Below are positions 26,486 through 35,563 of a stretch of DNA of 64,000 nt, piece after piece (the stretch's first letter is position 1; each line of letters begins with the position of its first letter). Under the pieces are notes generated by a model that did no database searches, was not told the origin of the DNA, and saw only the letters and a list, made by a program, of their open reading frames with translations. This stretch comes from Chlorogloeopsis sp. ULAP01 (lineage in GTDB: Bacteria > Cyanobacteriota > Cyanobacteriia > Cyanobacteriales > Nostocaceae). The position numbers and the translations under genes were made by a program. The stretch is from assembly GCF_030381805.1 (NCBI RefSeq), contig NZ_JAUDRH010000017.1, forward strand, positions 1 through 64,000, written 5' to 3'.

Positions 26486-27760
26486 ATGACTCATTTTGGC
26501 ATTCTCTGTCCCGCAAAAACTGGTCACCTCAACACAATGCTACCTTTAGGACGCGAACTGCAACGACGCGGACATCGCGTTACCCTATTTGGCATCGCAG
26601 ATGTGCAATCAAAAACACTGGCAGCTGGATTGAATTTCTGGAGAATCGGAGAAACTGATTATCCTTTGGGGATCGCGGCACAATCGTTGACACAACTTGG
26701 TAACTTGAGCGGCTTTGCTGCACTGCGATATAACCTGAATTTAATACAAAAAGAAGCTGCGATGGTACTTCGTGATGCCCCAAAAGCACTCAAGAACGCT
26801 GGTGTAGAAGCGTTGCTGGTAAACCAAATGACACTAGAGGGAGGGAGTGTTGCAGAATTCTTGGATCTTCCATTCATTACAGTGTGCAGTGCCTTGCCCG
26901 TTAATCAAGAAGACGGCGTTCCCCCCTTTGTGACATCTTGGAGCTATAACTCTGCACAGTGGGCACATCTGCGGAACCGAGCCGCTTACTCTTTGCTCAA
27001 TCATATCGCTCAACCAATTCAAAAGCTGATTAACGAGTATCGCCAAAGCTGGAATTTGCCCCCATGCGATCGCGTTAACGATTCCTGTTCCAAATTAGCC
27101 CAATTGAGTCAGATACCTGCTGAATTTGATTTTCCAAGGCAGCATTTACCCCAATGCTTCCATTTCACAGGCCCTTACCATGAATCAGCCAGTCGGGAAG
27201 CTGTGCCTTTCCCCTGGGAAAAGCTGACTGGACAGCTGTTGATTTATGCCTCAATGGGGACTATACAAAATCGCTTAATGAATGTTTTCCATTGTATTGC
27301 TGAGGCTTGTGATGGATTAAATGTGCAGTTGGTGATTTCTCTTGGTGGTAGTAACCCGGACTATTTAAAAGGACTGCCTGGAAAACCCTTAGTAGTTAAA
27401 TATGCACCTCAAATGGAACTACTTCAGAAAGCCACCCTCACTATTACTCATGCAGGGTTGAATACTGTTCTTGAGTCCCTAAACAATGCGGTACCGATGG
27501 TTGCTATTCCAATTACTAGCGATCAGCCAGGTACAGCAGCCCGTCTGGCTTGGACAGGAGCAGGGGTAAAAGTGCCCTTAGCTAGGTTAAGCATCCCTAA
27601 GCTGCGAACATGCATACAAGAAGTGCTAAGTCAAGATTCCTATAAAAATAATGCATCTAGGTTACAAGCAGCAATTCAACGCGCAGGTGGAGTTAGACGA
27701 GCAGCTGACATTGTAGAACTTGCCATATCTAAGCAAAAGCCTGTTGTGGCAGCGGTGTAA
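26486..27760 (+). CDS. CrtX/MGT-like UDP-glycosyltransferase
   Basis: 424 residues, GT1 fold. N-terminal acceptor domain starts HFGILCPAKTGHLNTMLPLG (catalytic His in GH), and the C-terminal donor domain has YASMGTIQNR, VVKYAPQMELLQKA and HAGLNTVLESLNNAVPMVAI. Macrolide and zeaxanthin glycosyltransferases (CrtX) share this pattern. It would attach a sugar to a hydroxyl, plausibly the one made by the CrtR-like enzyme. The sugar is unknown. The ATG lies 275 bp after the previous gene, so it may have its own promoter. Confidence 0.85.
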   Translation: MTHFGILCPAKTGHLNTMLPLGRELQRRGHRVTLFGIADVQSKTLAAGLNFWRIGETDYPLGIAAQSLTQLGNLSGFAALRYNLNLIQKEAAMVLRDAPKALKNAGVEALLVNQMTLEGGSVAEFLDLPFITVCSALPVNQEDGVPPFVTSWSYNSAQWAHLRNRAAYSLLNHIAQPIQKLINEYRQSWNLPPCDRVNDSCSKLAQLSQIPAEFDFPRQHLPQCFHFTGPYHESASREAVPFPWEKLTGQLLIYASMGTIQNRLMNVFHCIAEACDGLNVQLVISLGGSNPDYLKGLPGKPLVVKYAPQMELLQKATLTITHAGLNTVLESLNNAVPMVAIPITSDQPGTAARLAWTGAGVKVPLARLSIPKLRTCIQEVLSQDSYKNNASRLQAAIQRAGGVRRAADIVELAISKQKPVVAAV

Positions 27761-27862
27761 AACGAAGCGATCGCTAAACATCTATTTTGTGAATTTTGTC
27801 AATAACTTTTACTGAGTTAGTGTTCCTGACAATTTATTTCCAAGCAAAAACAGGATTTAATT

Positions 27863-28699
27863 ATGCAAAAAATTGCTTTGTTTAACATAGAATGCTATTC
27901 CTCAAGTGAAGCTATTATCAGCTTTATTAAAGAGCATCATGATAAATTAGCAGTTGTAGTGACTACTGATAGGTATAGTGGTAAACATGGTAATTTATTT
28001 AAGCAAATTATTACTAACTATCGCAGGTCAGGGTTTGATTTCGTCATATATTTGACTTACAACTTTATTGTTTATTTTTGGTTGATTTACCTATTTCGAT
28101 TAGTTTCATTCATTACTAGTCGCAAAAGGAAAAAATTTACTATATCTGAAATTTGCCATAAATATGGAATTAGACATATTAAAACATCAAATGTAAATAG
28201 TGAAAATGTTGTCACTAAATTGAAGCAAGCTAATCTTGACTTAATCGTTATATATTTCTTCGATCAAATTATTAGAGAACAAATCATCAAAATACCAAAA
28301 AAAGGAGTTATTAACGTACATGCAGCACTTTTACCTGAATGTAAAGGCTTATTCCCAGTTTTCTACTCAGCTTTTAAAAATGATAGTAAATTTGGTATAA
28401 CAGTTCATGAAATTGAAGATACTTCTATTGATTCAGGAGCAATACTTGCACAAGAAAAATTGGAAGTGGAGAACACTGAATATAGTATTCTTAGTTTGGA
28501 TAAATTAGTTAATAATAAAGGGGTAAAGTTAGTATTCAATATCATAAATAATTTTGATGATTATCATTTGAAACAAACTCCTCAAACGTTAGGCGGCTCA
28601 TACTTCTCATTTCCTACTCGAACTGATGTTAAAAATGTCCAAAGTAAAGGTTTTAGTCTAGTTAGTTTTAAAGAGTTCATCAGTGATTTTTTAGATTAA
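27863..28699 (+). CDS. Formyltransferase-family protein
   Basis: 278 residues. Catalytic pattern of the methionyl-tRNA formyltransferase/ArnA family: GVINVHAALLPECKGLFPVF (Asn-His), and the Asp loop TVHEIEDTSIDSGAILAQ. There is a hydrophobic patch around residues 66-82 (YLTYNFIVYFWLIYLF), unusual for the family, which may associate it with the membrane. It probably formylates an amino group on a sugar or amine, as in ArnA and WbkC-type enzymes. Strongly AT-rich compared with its neighbours. Downstream gene starts 20 bp away. Confidence 0.8.
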   Translation: MQKIALFNIECYSSSEAIISFIKEHHDKLAVVVTTDRYSGKHGNLFKQIITNYRRSGFDFVIYLTYNFIVYFWLIYLFRLVSFITSRKRKKFTISEICHKYGIRHIKTSNVNSENVVTKLKQANLDLIVIYFFDQIIREQIIKIPKKGVINVHAALLPECKGLFPVFYSAFKNDSKFGITVHEIEDTSIDSGAILAQEKLEVENTEYSILSLDKLVNNKGVKLVFNIINNFDDYHLKQTPQTLGGSYFSFPTRTDVKNVQSKGFSLVSFKEFISDFLD

Positions 28700-28719
28700 A
28701 CTTGAGCTTCAACAGTAAA

Positions 28720-30042
28720 ATGAATATACACGATTCAAAAGTAATGGAGCAGTCGTTTCTTAAGTCCAAAAAGTGGTGGGTAATTATCTTCCTAAGTGTC
28801 GCCACATCAATTATTGGCACAGCGACTATTTACAGTCTTTTTCATTCCCGATCTACTCAACAAAATCCCGCATCAACTTCCTTGGCAACTACTCCTCCCG
28901 CTATCAATACTGTTAGTGCCAGAGGACGCGTAGAACCGCAAGGCGAAGTTATTCGCCTGTCTGCTTCCACTTCTCTTGAAACTGTTAAAATCCACAGACT
29001 TTTAGTGAAAGAGGGAGATAAAGTTACCTCCAATCAAGTAATTGCCATCTTAGACAACTATAATCGTCTTTGGGCTGCTTTAAAACAAGCTAAACAACAA
29101 GTAAAAGTTGCTCAAGCTAATTTAACTAAGGTAAAAGCTGGAGCAAAAACTGGGGAAATTAACGCTCAAAAAGCCCAAATTGCCCGTTTGCAAGCACAAC
29201 TATTTGGCGAAAGAAAAACTCAACAAGCAACCATTGCCCGCTTGCAAGCCCAACTGTTGGGGGAAAGAAGAACTCAACAAGCAAATATTGCTCGTCTACA
29301 AGCCCAGTTGAGTAATGCTCAAACAGAATTTGGACGCTTTGAGATGCTATACAAAGAAGGTGCAGTTGAAGCTTCCAAATTTGATAGCAAGCATCTAGAA
29401 TTAGAAACTGCTAGGGAGCAGTTGAATGCAGCTAAGGCTAGCCTAAATCAAACAGAAGAAACCTTGCAACAGCAAATCAACGAGGCTAGATTCACTCTTA
29501 AGCAAACCGAAGAAACCTTGCAACAGCAAATCAACGAAGCGGAAGCAACTCTAGACCAAATAGCTGAGGTTCGCCCCACTGATGTACAAGCAGCTCAAGC
29601 AGAGGTAGAAAGTGCGATCGCTGCTGTGGCAAAAGCTCAAGCAGATCTGGAATTAACCTACATACGCGCTCCCAAGGACGGTCAGATTTTAAAAATTTAT
29701 ACTTTTCTAGGAGAAATTGTTGGTAACGAAGGAATTGCAGACATGGGTCAAACAGACCAGATGTACGTAGTTGCTGAAGTATACGAAACAGATGTTAGTC
29801 AAGTACGTATCGGTCAGCAAGCCAGGATTAGTAGTGAAGCTTTTCCCGGAGAACTACATGGGAAGGTCACTCAAGTTGGCTTACAAGTAAAAAAACAGGC
29901 GATTTTTAGTACCGATCCCGTTGCTGATGTAGACCGCAGAGTTGTTGAAGTTAAAATTCGTCTCAATCCAAAAGATGCCAAGCAAGTTAGAAGTTTAACC
30001 AATTTACAAGTAGAAGTAGTAATTAATACAGAAAAATTTTAG
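28720..30042 (+). CDS. devB: DevB-type periplasmic adaptor (HlyD family)
   Basis: 440 residues from the ATG at 28720; an in-frame TTG at 28702 and ATG at 28744 are alternatives. One N-terminal membrane helix (WWVIIFLSVATSIIGTATIY), lipoyl-like half motifs (VEPQGEVIRLSAS, LVKEGDKVTSNQVIAIL), a long coiled coil (~residues 110-300) and a beta-barrel end (YVVAEVYETDVSQVRIGQQA). The coiled coil is built from 18-residue repeats: IARLQAQL... three times, and QTEETLQQQINEA twice. Adaptor of the DevBCA heterocyst glycolipid exporter type, linking an ABC transporter to TolC. First gene of the devBCA unit that ends the cluster. Confidence 0.9.
   Translation: MNIHDSKVMEQSFLKSKKWWVIIFLSVATSIIGTATIYSLFHSRSTQQNPASTSLATTPPAINTVSARGRVEPQGEVIRLSASTSLETVKIHRLLVKEGDKVTSNQVIAILDNYNRLWAALKQAKQQVKVAQANLTKVKAGAKTGEINAQKAQIARLQAQLFGERKTQQATIARLQAQLLGERRTQQANIARLQAQLSNAQTEFGRFEMLYKEGAVEASKFDSKHLELETAREQLNAAKASLNQTEETLQQQINEARFTLKQTEETLQQQINEAEATLDQIAEVRPTDVQAAQAEVESAIAAVAKAQADLELTYIRAPKDGQILKIYTFLGEIVGNEGIADMGQTDQMYVVAEVYETDVSQVRIGQQARISSEAFPGELHGKVTQVGLQVKKQAIFSTDPVADVDRRVVEVKIRLNPKDAKQVRSLTNLQVEVVINTEKF
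29179..29556 (+). repeat. 54-bp in-frame repeats in the coiled coil
   Basis: Copies of IARLQAQL(F/L)GER start at 29179, 29233 and 29287 (54-bp period). Copies of QTEETLQQQINEA start at 29449 and 29503 (54-bp period). All encode 18-residue coiled-coil segments of the adaptor, so hairpin length may vary between strains. Confidence 0.75.
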
Positions 30043-30197
30043 CTAGTTAGTCATGTAATAAATCACACGATGAGGCAATGAAAACAGTCTTCCCTTCTGC
30101 CTCCTGCCTTATTTTCAAGACAGTCGTCAACTGCGTATATCAGAACGCATGAAAATCTTTCTTTAACTAACCCATTCGCTATTCCCCATTAGTCATC

Positions 30198-31349
30198 ATG
30201 TCCAAAATACCTCTAGCTTGGTTACAACTTACCCGCGAAAAATCTCGCATGATAGTTGCAATGGCGGGTATTGCTTTTTCCAATATTCTCATGTTTATGC
30301 AATTGGGGTTTGAGGGTGCACTCTATGATAGTGCTGCACGCTTCCACACAACTTTAAAAGCGGACTTGATTATGATTAGTCCCCGTTCCAAGTCTCTTGC
30401 TTATATGAGACAGTTTTCTTCTCGTCGTCTCTATCAAATATCAGGCTTTGAAGGGGTTAATTCTGTCAGCCCTGTGTATGTTGATTTTGCTGACTGGAAA
30501 AATCCTGTCAATGCCGATTATCGAGCCATATTTGTGTTTGGTTTTGAACCGGAAAAACCAGTATTTAATTTACCAGAGGTTAATCAAAATCTCAATAAGC
30601 TAAAACTGCCTGATACTGTTCTATTTGACCGTTCTTCCCGCTCTGAATATGGGCCAATTGCTGCACAATTTGAGCGTGACAAACAGGTATTAACGGAAAT
30701 TAGTAACTACAGAATTAAAACTGTTGGCTTGTTTACTCTTGGCCCTTCCTTTGCGGCAGATGGAAATTTAATCACCAGCGACCAAAATTTCTTGCGTTTA
30801 TTTAGAAATCGTCGCTCAGGAGAAATTGATATTGGCTTAATTACTTTAAAACCAGGTGTAGATAAACAAAAAGTACTGAATAATTTGGTTGCTAAATTGC
30901 CTAAAGATGTGAGAATACTTACTTACCAAGGATTTATAGAGTTTGAAAAAGAATATTGGCGCACCAGTACACCAATTGGCTTTATGTTTGCACTTGGTAC
31001 GGGGATGGGATTTATAGTTGGTATAGTCATTGTGTATCAAATACTTTTCACAGATGTCAACGAGCATTTAGCCGAATACGCCACACTCAAGGCTATGGGG
31101 TTTACAGATAATTATTTATTACGTGTTGTTTTTCAAGAAGCTTTGATTTTAGCGATTTTTGGCTACATTCCTGGTTTAGGTATTTCTTTAGGTTTATATG
31201 AATTGACCAAGTTTGCCACTTTTTTACCAATTTTTATGAGTGCTAGCCGCTCTGTATTTGTTTTAGTTTTGACAATTTTAATGTGTTCAATTTCTGGTGC
31301 GATCGCTGTACGTAAATTGAGAGCAGCAGATCCAGCAGATATTTTTTAG
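30198..31349 (+). CDS. devC: DevC-type ABC transporter permease
   Basis: 383 residues with the MacB/FtsX-like layout: TM1 ~18-37, a large periplasmic domain (~38-265), and TMs near ~270, ~320 and ~355. Typical sequences: AWLQLTREKSRMIVAMAGIA, LFTLGPSFAADGNLITSD, VNEHLAEYATLKAMG. DevC of the heterocyst glycolipid exporter has the same pattern. Partner of the adaptor upstream and the ATPase 33 bp downstream. A 155-bp gap precedes it. Confidence 0.9.
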   Translation: MSKIPLAWLQLTREKSRMIVAMAGIAFSNILMFMQLGFEGALYDSAARFHTTLKADLIMISPRSKSLAYMRQFSSRRLYQISGFEGVNSVSPVYVDFADWKNPVNADYRAIFVFGFEPEKPVFNLPEVNQNLNKLKLPDTVLFDRSSRSEYGPIAAQFERDKQVLTEISNYRIKTVGLFTLGPSFAADGNLITSDQNFLRLFRNRRSGEIDIGLITLKPGVDKQKVLNNLVAKLPKDVRILTYQGFIEFEKEYWRTSTPIGFMFALGTGMGFIVGIVIVYQILFTDVNEHLAEYATLKAMGFTDNYLLRVVFQEALILAIFGYIPGLGISLGLYELTKFATFLPIFMSASRSVFVLVLTILMCSISGAIAVRKLRAADPADIF

Positions 31350-31382
31350 TGGAATAAAGAATATTTTTACTTTAGTTTACTA

Positions 31383-32069
31383 ATGTTACAACAAAATCCT
31401 ATTATTTCTATTCAAAATCTCAATCACTACTTTGGTCAAGGGGCATTACGAAAACAGATTTTGTTTGACATAAACCTAGAAATTTACCCTGGTGAAGTAG
31501 TTATTTTAATGGGGCAGTCAGGCTCAGGTAAAACAACCTTGCTCACTTTAATGGGAGGCTTGCGTTCTGTCCAAGAGGGAAGTCTCAAAGTTTTAGGAAA
31601 TGAATTGTACAAAGCTAATAATAACCAATTAGTACAAATTCGACGAAATATTGGTTATATCTTTCAGGCTCACAATTTGCTGCGATTTTTGACTGCTTGC
31701 CAGAATGTTCAGATGTCACTGGAACTACATAAAGAATATGACAATCAAGAAGCTCAAGCTAAATCTAAAGTTATGTTGAAAGCTGTAGGTTTGGGTCATA
31801 GAGTGAATTATTATCCTGACGATTTATCTGGTGGACAGAAACAAAGAGTTGCGATTGCTCGTGCTTTGGTAAGCCATCCGAAACTAGTTTTGGCTGATGA
31901 ACCGACAGCTGCTTTAGATAGTAAATCCGGTCGAGACGTAGTAGAACTGATGCAGCGTTTGGCTAGGGAGCAGGGTTGTGCTGTCTTAATGGTTACTCAC
32001 GATAATCGCATTCTCGATATTGCTGACCGCATCATTCATATGGAAGACGGACACTTAGTGGATTGTTAG
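31383..32069 (+). CDS. devA: DevA-type ABC transporter ATPase
   Basis: 228 residues. Walker A GQSGSGKTT, Q-loop IGYIFQAHN, ABC signature LSGGQKQRVAIARAL, Walker B LVLADEPTAALD and an H-loop (VTHDNR). DevA/LolD-type single ATPase for a MacB-like exporter. It is the last gene of the plus-strand run that begins at 17539. The likely cargo is the cluster's glycosylated product (inference). Confidence 0.93.
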   Translation: MLQQNPIISIQNLNHYFGQGALRKQILFDINLEIYPGEVVILMGQSGSGKTTLLTLMGGLRSVQEGSLKVLGNELYKANNNQLVQIRRNIGYIFQAHNLLRFLTACQNVQMSLELHKEYDNQEAQAKSKVMLKAVGLGHRVNYYPDDLSGGQKQRVAIARALVSHPKLVLADEPTAALDSKSGRDVVELMQRLAREQGCAVLMVTHDNRILDIADRIIHMEDGHLVDC

Positions 32070-32102
32070 GTGTGGCGATTACTATTTGCATACTTGAGTA
32101 AT

Positions 32103-32678
32103 TCAGTGAGCCATATGGATTAAGGGAGTACCTCCCTCTGTGTAGACCAATAGTTCCAATCCAAACAGCAGTAACGGGAGAAGCCACGCTATCGAAAAGG
32201 ATCGAGAATTTTTGTTTGGCCACTCAGCTACCGCTTTGGTAGCAGCAGCGATCCAAAGAGTGATTGCAAAAATCCGATGTTGAACTAGAAGAAGCAAAGG
32301 AGGAACATTAGCCTCATGCTGGGCATGGAACATAAACACGCTCCCAACCCCAACAAGACCAAGTGGCAGAAGCAATCCCCAACCATAATGTTTTAGCCGT
32401 CCACCAGCACGAAGCCACTCTACACCACCAACAATCAGCATTAGTGTGCCCTGTATAATATGTTGTAAGCTTTCAGCACCATAGTTCTGAGGTTCCGCTG
32501 CGCCATGCACCAGCGGATCTATAAAGCTTTCTACTCCGTAACCAATCAATAGTATGGGGAGCAGATAAGGTAACCAACCCGCTCTTACCAAGCGGGTTTC
32601 ATATAAGATGAGCAGTAAAGCGACAATCGTAAATGCAAATCCGCCAATCCAGTGAACCTGCTCAGAGGTGAGATTCAT
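32103..32678 (-). CDS. Polytopic membrane protein, unknown
   Basis: 191 residues from the ATG at 32678, chosen because GGAGG lies immediately upstream; an in-frame start 51 bp earlier lacks such a site. About five or six membrane segments (e.g. IGGFAFTIVALLLILYE, WLPYLLPILLIGYGVES, LLLPLGLVGVGSVFMF). His residues lie near predicted membrane ends (VHWIGG, FMFHAQHEA, VQHRIF, LIHMAH) and might bind metal or heme. It converges with devA, with 33 bp between ends. Family not recognised. Confidence 0.6.
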   Translation of the reverse strand: MNLTSEQVHWIGGFAFTIVALLLILYETRLVRAGWLPYLLPILLIGYGVESFIDPLVHGAAEPQNYGAESLQHIIQGTLMLIVGGVEWLRAGGRLKHYGWGLLLPLGLVGVGSVFMFHAQHEANVPPLLLLVQHRIFAITLWIAAATKAVAEWPNKNSRSFSIAWLLPLLLFGLELLVYTEGGTPLIHMAH

Positions 32679-32821
32679 TTTTCCTCCATTCCAAATCAGT
32701 GTCCAAATATCCACCCATCTACTTTTCAAGCCTGTACTTAACTTGAGAGCAAGTTATAGCTGCAATAAGCTCGATATTTAATTGATTTAATTTTAAGCGG
32801 TTGTAATCGCCCTAATCCCTG

Positions 32822-33487
32822 CTATTGTGCCGGATCTGGCTTTACGAAGTTCATTGTAAAAGCCAAAAAATTACCGTAGTAATGGTCGGGGCAAAACCCA
32901 ACTGCTTCAGCTAAACGGCGAACAGTGCCAAGTGTTTGATAGTGGGGATCAGGAATGACTTCAGTAATAGAAAGAATGCCATTCGGTTTGAGAGCAGCAA
33001 ATATCTCTTGAAGTGCTGCCTCCCGATCTGGAATTTCACCCAATACTGTCACCAACAATGCTCTATCAAACTTGTTACGTTCCAGTATTCCTGGCTCGAT
33101 TTTATTCAGAAGCGTCCGAATATTAGTTATACTGTTTGCGCTAGCTTTTTGCTCTAGCTTCTGCAACATACCTGATTGGCTATCAAGCGCCACTACCTGA
33201 CCATTTGGTGCTACTCTTCTAGCAGCAGGAATAGCAACACGACCCGTTCCACATCCGACATCAAGTACCTGCATTCCAGGGGAGAGGTTAAGACGGTCTA
33301 GAATAACTGAACTCCCTGCCATAGCTTCCATGTATGGATTTTCTAAAAGCCAAGCCAGCCAAAATGGACAGGGCAGATAGTAGCGGCGGACAGCCCTTCG
33401 CCACCACAGACCAATGCCTACGAGTAGGGCAATTAGTACCCCAGTGTCCAATAAAACCGTTTTTAATACGGATGAACCAGAAAGCAT
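32822..33487 (-). CDS. SAM-dependent methyltransferase
   Basis: 221 residues, class I. An N-terminal membrane helix (residues ~8-28, TVLLDTGVLIALLVGIGLWW) anchors a methyltransferase domain with motif I VLDVGCGTGRVAIPAARR, post I VVALDSQSG, motif III-like KPNGILSITEVIPDPHYQT. The C-terminus (FLAFTMNFVKP) recalls UbiE/CoQ5-like enzymes with lipophilic substrates. Minus strand, convergent with the biosynthetic cluster, so it may or may not serve it. The ATG is preceded by a TAAGAGGTAAACT leader. Confidence 0.82.
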   Translation of the reverse strand: MLSGSSVLKTVLLDTGVLIALLVGIGLWWRRAVRRYYLPCPFWLAWLLENPYMEAMAGSSVILDRLNLSPGMQVLDVGCGTGRVAIPAARRVAPNGQVVALDSQSGMLQKLEQKASANSITNIRTLLNKIEPGILERNKFDRALLVTVLGEIPDREAALQEIFAALKPNGILSITEVIPDPHYQTLGTVRRLAEAVGFCPDHYYGNFLAFTMNFVKPDPAQ

Positions 33488-33940
33488 AGTTTACCTCTTA
33501 CATTTACTTCTTCAGCTGGCAGGATAGCCAGCGAGCGATCGCTTTTTTGACTCGCATGAGCTATTATTTGGCACAATCGGGAAGTATGCGAACTGCAATA
33601 GCTTTACTTTGCCCGAAGTGTATGTAAGTCATAGATTTATCCTAAAATCTCCAACTAACCAGAGAGTCAAGGGTTTTTACCAAATTCTTTTGAGTAGTTT
33701 CAAAAATATCGTGTGTTGTTGCTGAAAGTATAGAATGTTATAGTGCTCGCAGGCGTTGCAGTAATATTTTCCTGTCGTTGAGGCAAGGGGGCAGTACATA
33801 TCCCGCCCACCATTAACGCTTTAACCTAGTTCACCCCAATCACAACACCACATCATTTTTATTTGCGGAAATTGGGGAGAAAGTAGCGAAGCTGTTACCA
33901 GCCGCCATACAATGGCTGAAACCTTTATCAAACAAGAACT
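33488..33940. other. Gap without an identified gene
   Basis: 453 bp. A self-complementary AGCGATCGCT followed by TTTTT (~33536-33550) could end a plus-strand transcript. The segment 33840-33940 looks weakly coding on the plus strand, with stops, but I cannot name it. Confidence 0.3.
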
Positions 33941-34453
33941 TCAAAAAAAATTTCTTCTAGTTAATTTCCAAGCAGGACACCATCCAGCCTGATAAGCATC
34001 ATCTGTGACATCATCAATAACTATCAACCCATCTAATCCGATGTAGTAAGGTAAAGGACTACCAGTAATCCAGCCATATGCTATTGCTTCAGAGTCTCGT
34101 TCTTCAACGGTAAAAACGTCTAAACCTTCTTCTAAAACGTAGTATGGCAAACAACAACAAGGATACTCTCTAGTGGTGGTTCGTTCTACAGAATATTTTT
34201 CCCACTTAAATTCAAATCCCTGTACTTGTCGATAATTATTCTCTAACCAGTCATAAAGTCTTTTGCCGAGTTCAAAAGCTTGAGATTCGCTGATACAGGC
34301 AAGCTTTGGAGTGAACATCTCACCATTAAAATGAACTGTAATGTCCCAAAGTTCTTCCTCTTCAGTAAAATCTATATCCTCATCAATCTCAATAATTCCA
34401 GCTTTATATAATTCAGCAGGCACGACTATATCACTTACATTGAAATGGAACAC
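33941..34453 (-). CDS. Hypothetical acidic protein, 170 residues
   Basis: An uninterrupted 170-residue frame, acidic (IIEIDEDIDFTEEEELWD) and rich in Trp, Tyr and Cys (TREYPCCCLPYYV), without signal peptide. Its ATG region overlaps by 9 bases the truncated glycosyltransferase on the other strand. Both frames cannot reflect an old arrangement, so one is a rearrangement product. Family not recognised. Confidence 0.5.
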   Translation of the reverse strand: MFHFNVSDIVVPAELYKAGIIEIDEDIDFTEEEELWDITVHFNGEMFTPKLACISESQAFELGKRLYDWLENNYRQVQGFEFKWEKYSVERTTTREYPCCCLPYYVLEEGLDVFTVEERDSEAIAYGWITGSPLPYYIGLDGLIVIDDVTDDAYQAGWCPAWKLTRRNFF

Positions 34454-35080
34454 CCTTACAGTGGCTTTGGCTTGTGCTACGCCCGTAATTTGGGACTAGA
34501 TGCAGCTGGTGGTGACATTGTTTCATACCTGGACGATGACAACAGTATAGCTCCTGAATTTATTGCCTCAATGCGGCAGTACTTTAAACAACATTCCAAT
34601 ATTCGATATAGCATAGCAAGACAGCAGCGCCGCCGCGATGTCATCCGCAATGGTAATGTTGTTCGTCAAGGGAAGCCGTTTGTTTCTCCTAGCAATTGCT
34701 GCTCCTTACAGCAGCTTCTATGGCAACAAAAGATATTCGACAGCAATGGTTTCGTCCACTACCGGAGCAATGCTCCTAGATGGAACCCCCAGTTTCAAGT
34801 ATTCGCAGACTATGAGTATTTGCTGCAATCTGCTTGCATCTGGGGTGAAAGTGGCTTTGGTTTCAATGACAGCATTCTTGTTAACTATATCCAGTCTTCT
34901 ATTGGTATTATTGGTAGTTCTAATTATGAGCAGTGGGCAACTGAGCTATCGCTAATTATCACTAATCAAGCTAACTATTCCATTCTTAAAAGCAGTATTG
35001 TTGAACGCTTAGAACAGCTTGTAGACACTTATAGTACTAAAGCACAAATTTCATTAACGCCAAAAGCATTTGCATTCTAA
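34445..35080 (+). pseudogene. GT2 glycosyltransferase lacking its N-terminus
   Basis: 211 codons beginning inside the family-2 glycosyltransferase fold, with YARNLGLDAAGGDIVSYLDDDN near the start. The nucleotide-binding beta strand and about 60-80 residues that normally precede this motif are absent, and the upstream frame has no continuation. The DxD-type LDDDN is kept. It probably derives from a deletion at ~34445, where the opposite-strand gene starts. Non-functional by structure (inference). Confidence 0.7.
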
Positions 35081-35136
35081 CAATATAAAGAAGCTTGTCA
35101 CTAGCATAGCAATAACCAAAACCACTACTTTTGACT

Positions 35137-35276
35137 AACGCCTACCTGCTACAAAAACGGATCTGACAATCGCGGACATTGCCTTACAAGTGGGTTTTTC
35201 TAGTTAAAGCCATTTGACGCAACAGTTTAAGCGATTCACCGGAATGACACCCTTTCAGGTGCGCCCTTCACCATAA
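35137..35276 (+). pseudogene. AraC-family C-terminal remnant 1
   Basis: The frame from 35163 reads LTIADIALQVGFSS, then TAA at 35205-35207, then SHLTQQFKRFTGMTPFQVRPSP and a final stop at 35274. This is the second helix-turn-helix of an AraC regulator. The stop sits where Gln (CAA) occurs in the related copy at 48640, so a C-to-T change is likely. Frame is also shifted just upstream (~35140-35155). Confidence 0.75.
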
Positions 35277-35525
35277 GAATCTGATAAATTGTTGTAAGAA
35301 TCACCAAAGAAGTTGAGCGTTGGAAGTCATTACACTTTAGGTAAATAAAACGAGTAGATAGAAGGAATGCAAACACGCTCTCATCTTCTGTCTAAGTCTA
35401 CATATTGGGTGTTTCCGCCTTGCTTTGCCCCTAGAGGGCGAGCCGTTTAGCAAAGCCAGCACCAGGCAAAGTTGCCCAATTGTTTTATTTTTTGGAGTTT
35501 GGCAAACGACACAAACGATATGCTT

Positions 35526-35531
35526 TATAAT
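35526..35531 (+). promoter_or_regulatory. Candidate -10 of the giant kinase
   Basis: TATAAT at 35526-35531, 33 bases before the ATG at 35564; GGGAGAGAG serves as ribosome binding site. A -35 hexamer at standard distance is not obvious, suggesting an activated promoter. Confidence 0.4.
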
Positions 35532-35563
35532 ACAGCTGATGACACTCATCGGGAGAGAGTTAT

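Larger units (their letters stand above)
35081..35563. other. Gap with AraC remnant and kinase promoter
   Basis: Contains the AraC remnant at 35137-35276, then a block conserved with 48768 and 57525 (GAATCTGA..., GTCATTACACTT), then the leader of the giant kinase gene with a TATAAT hexamer at 35526-35531. Confidence 0.5.
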
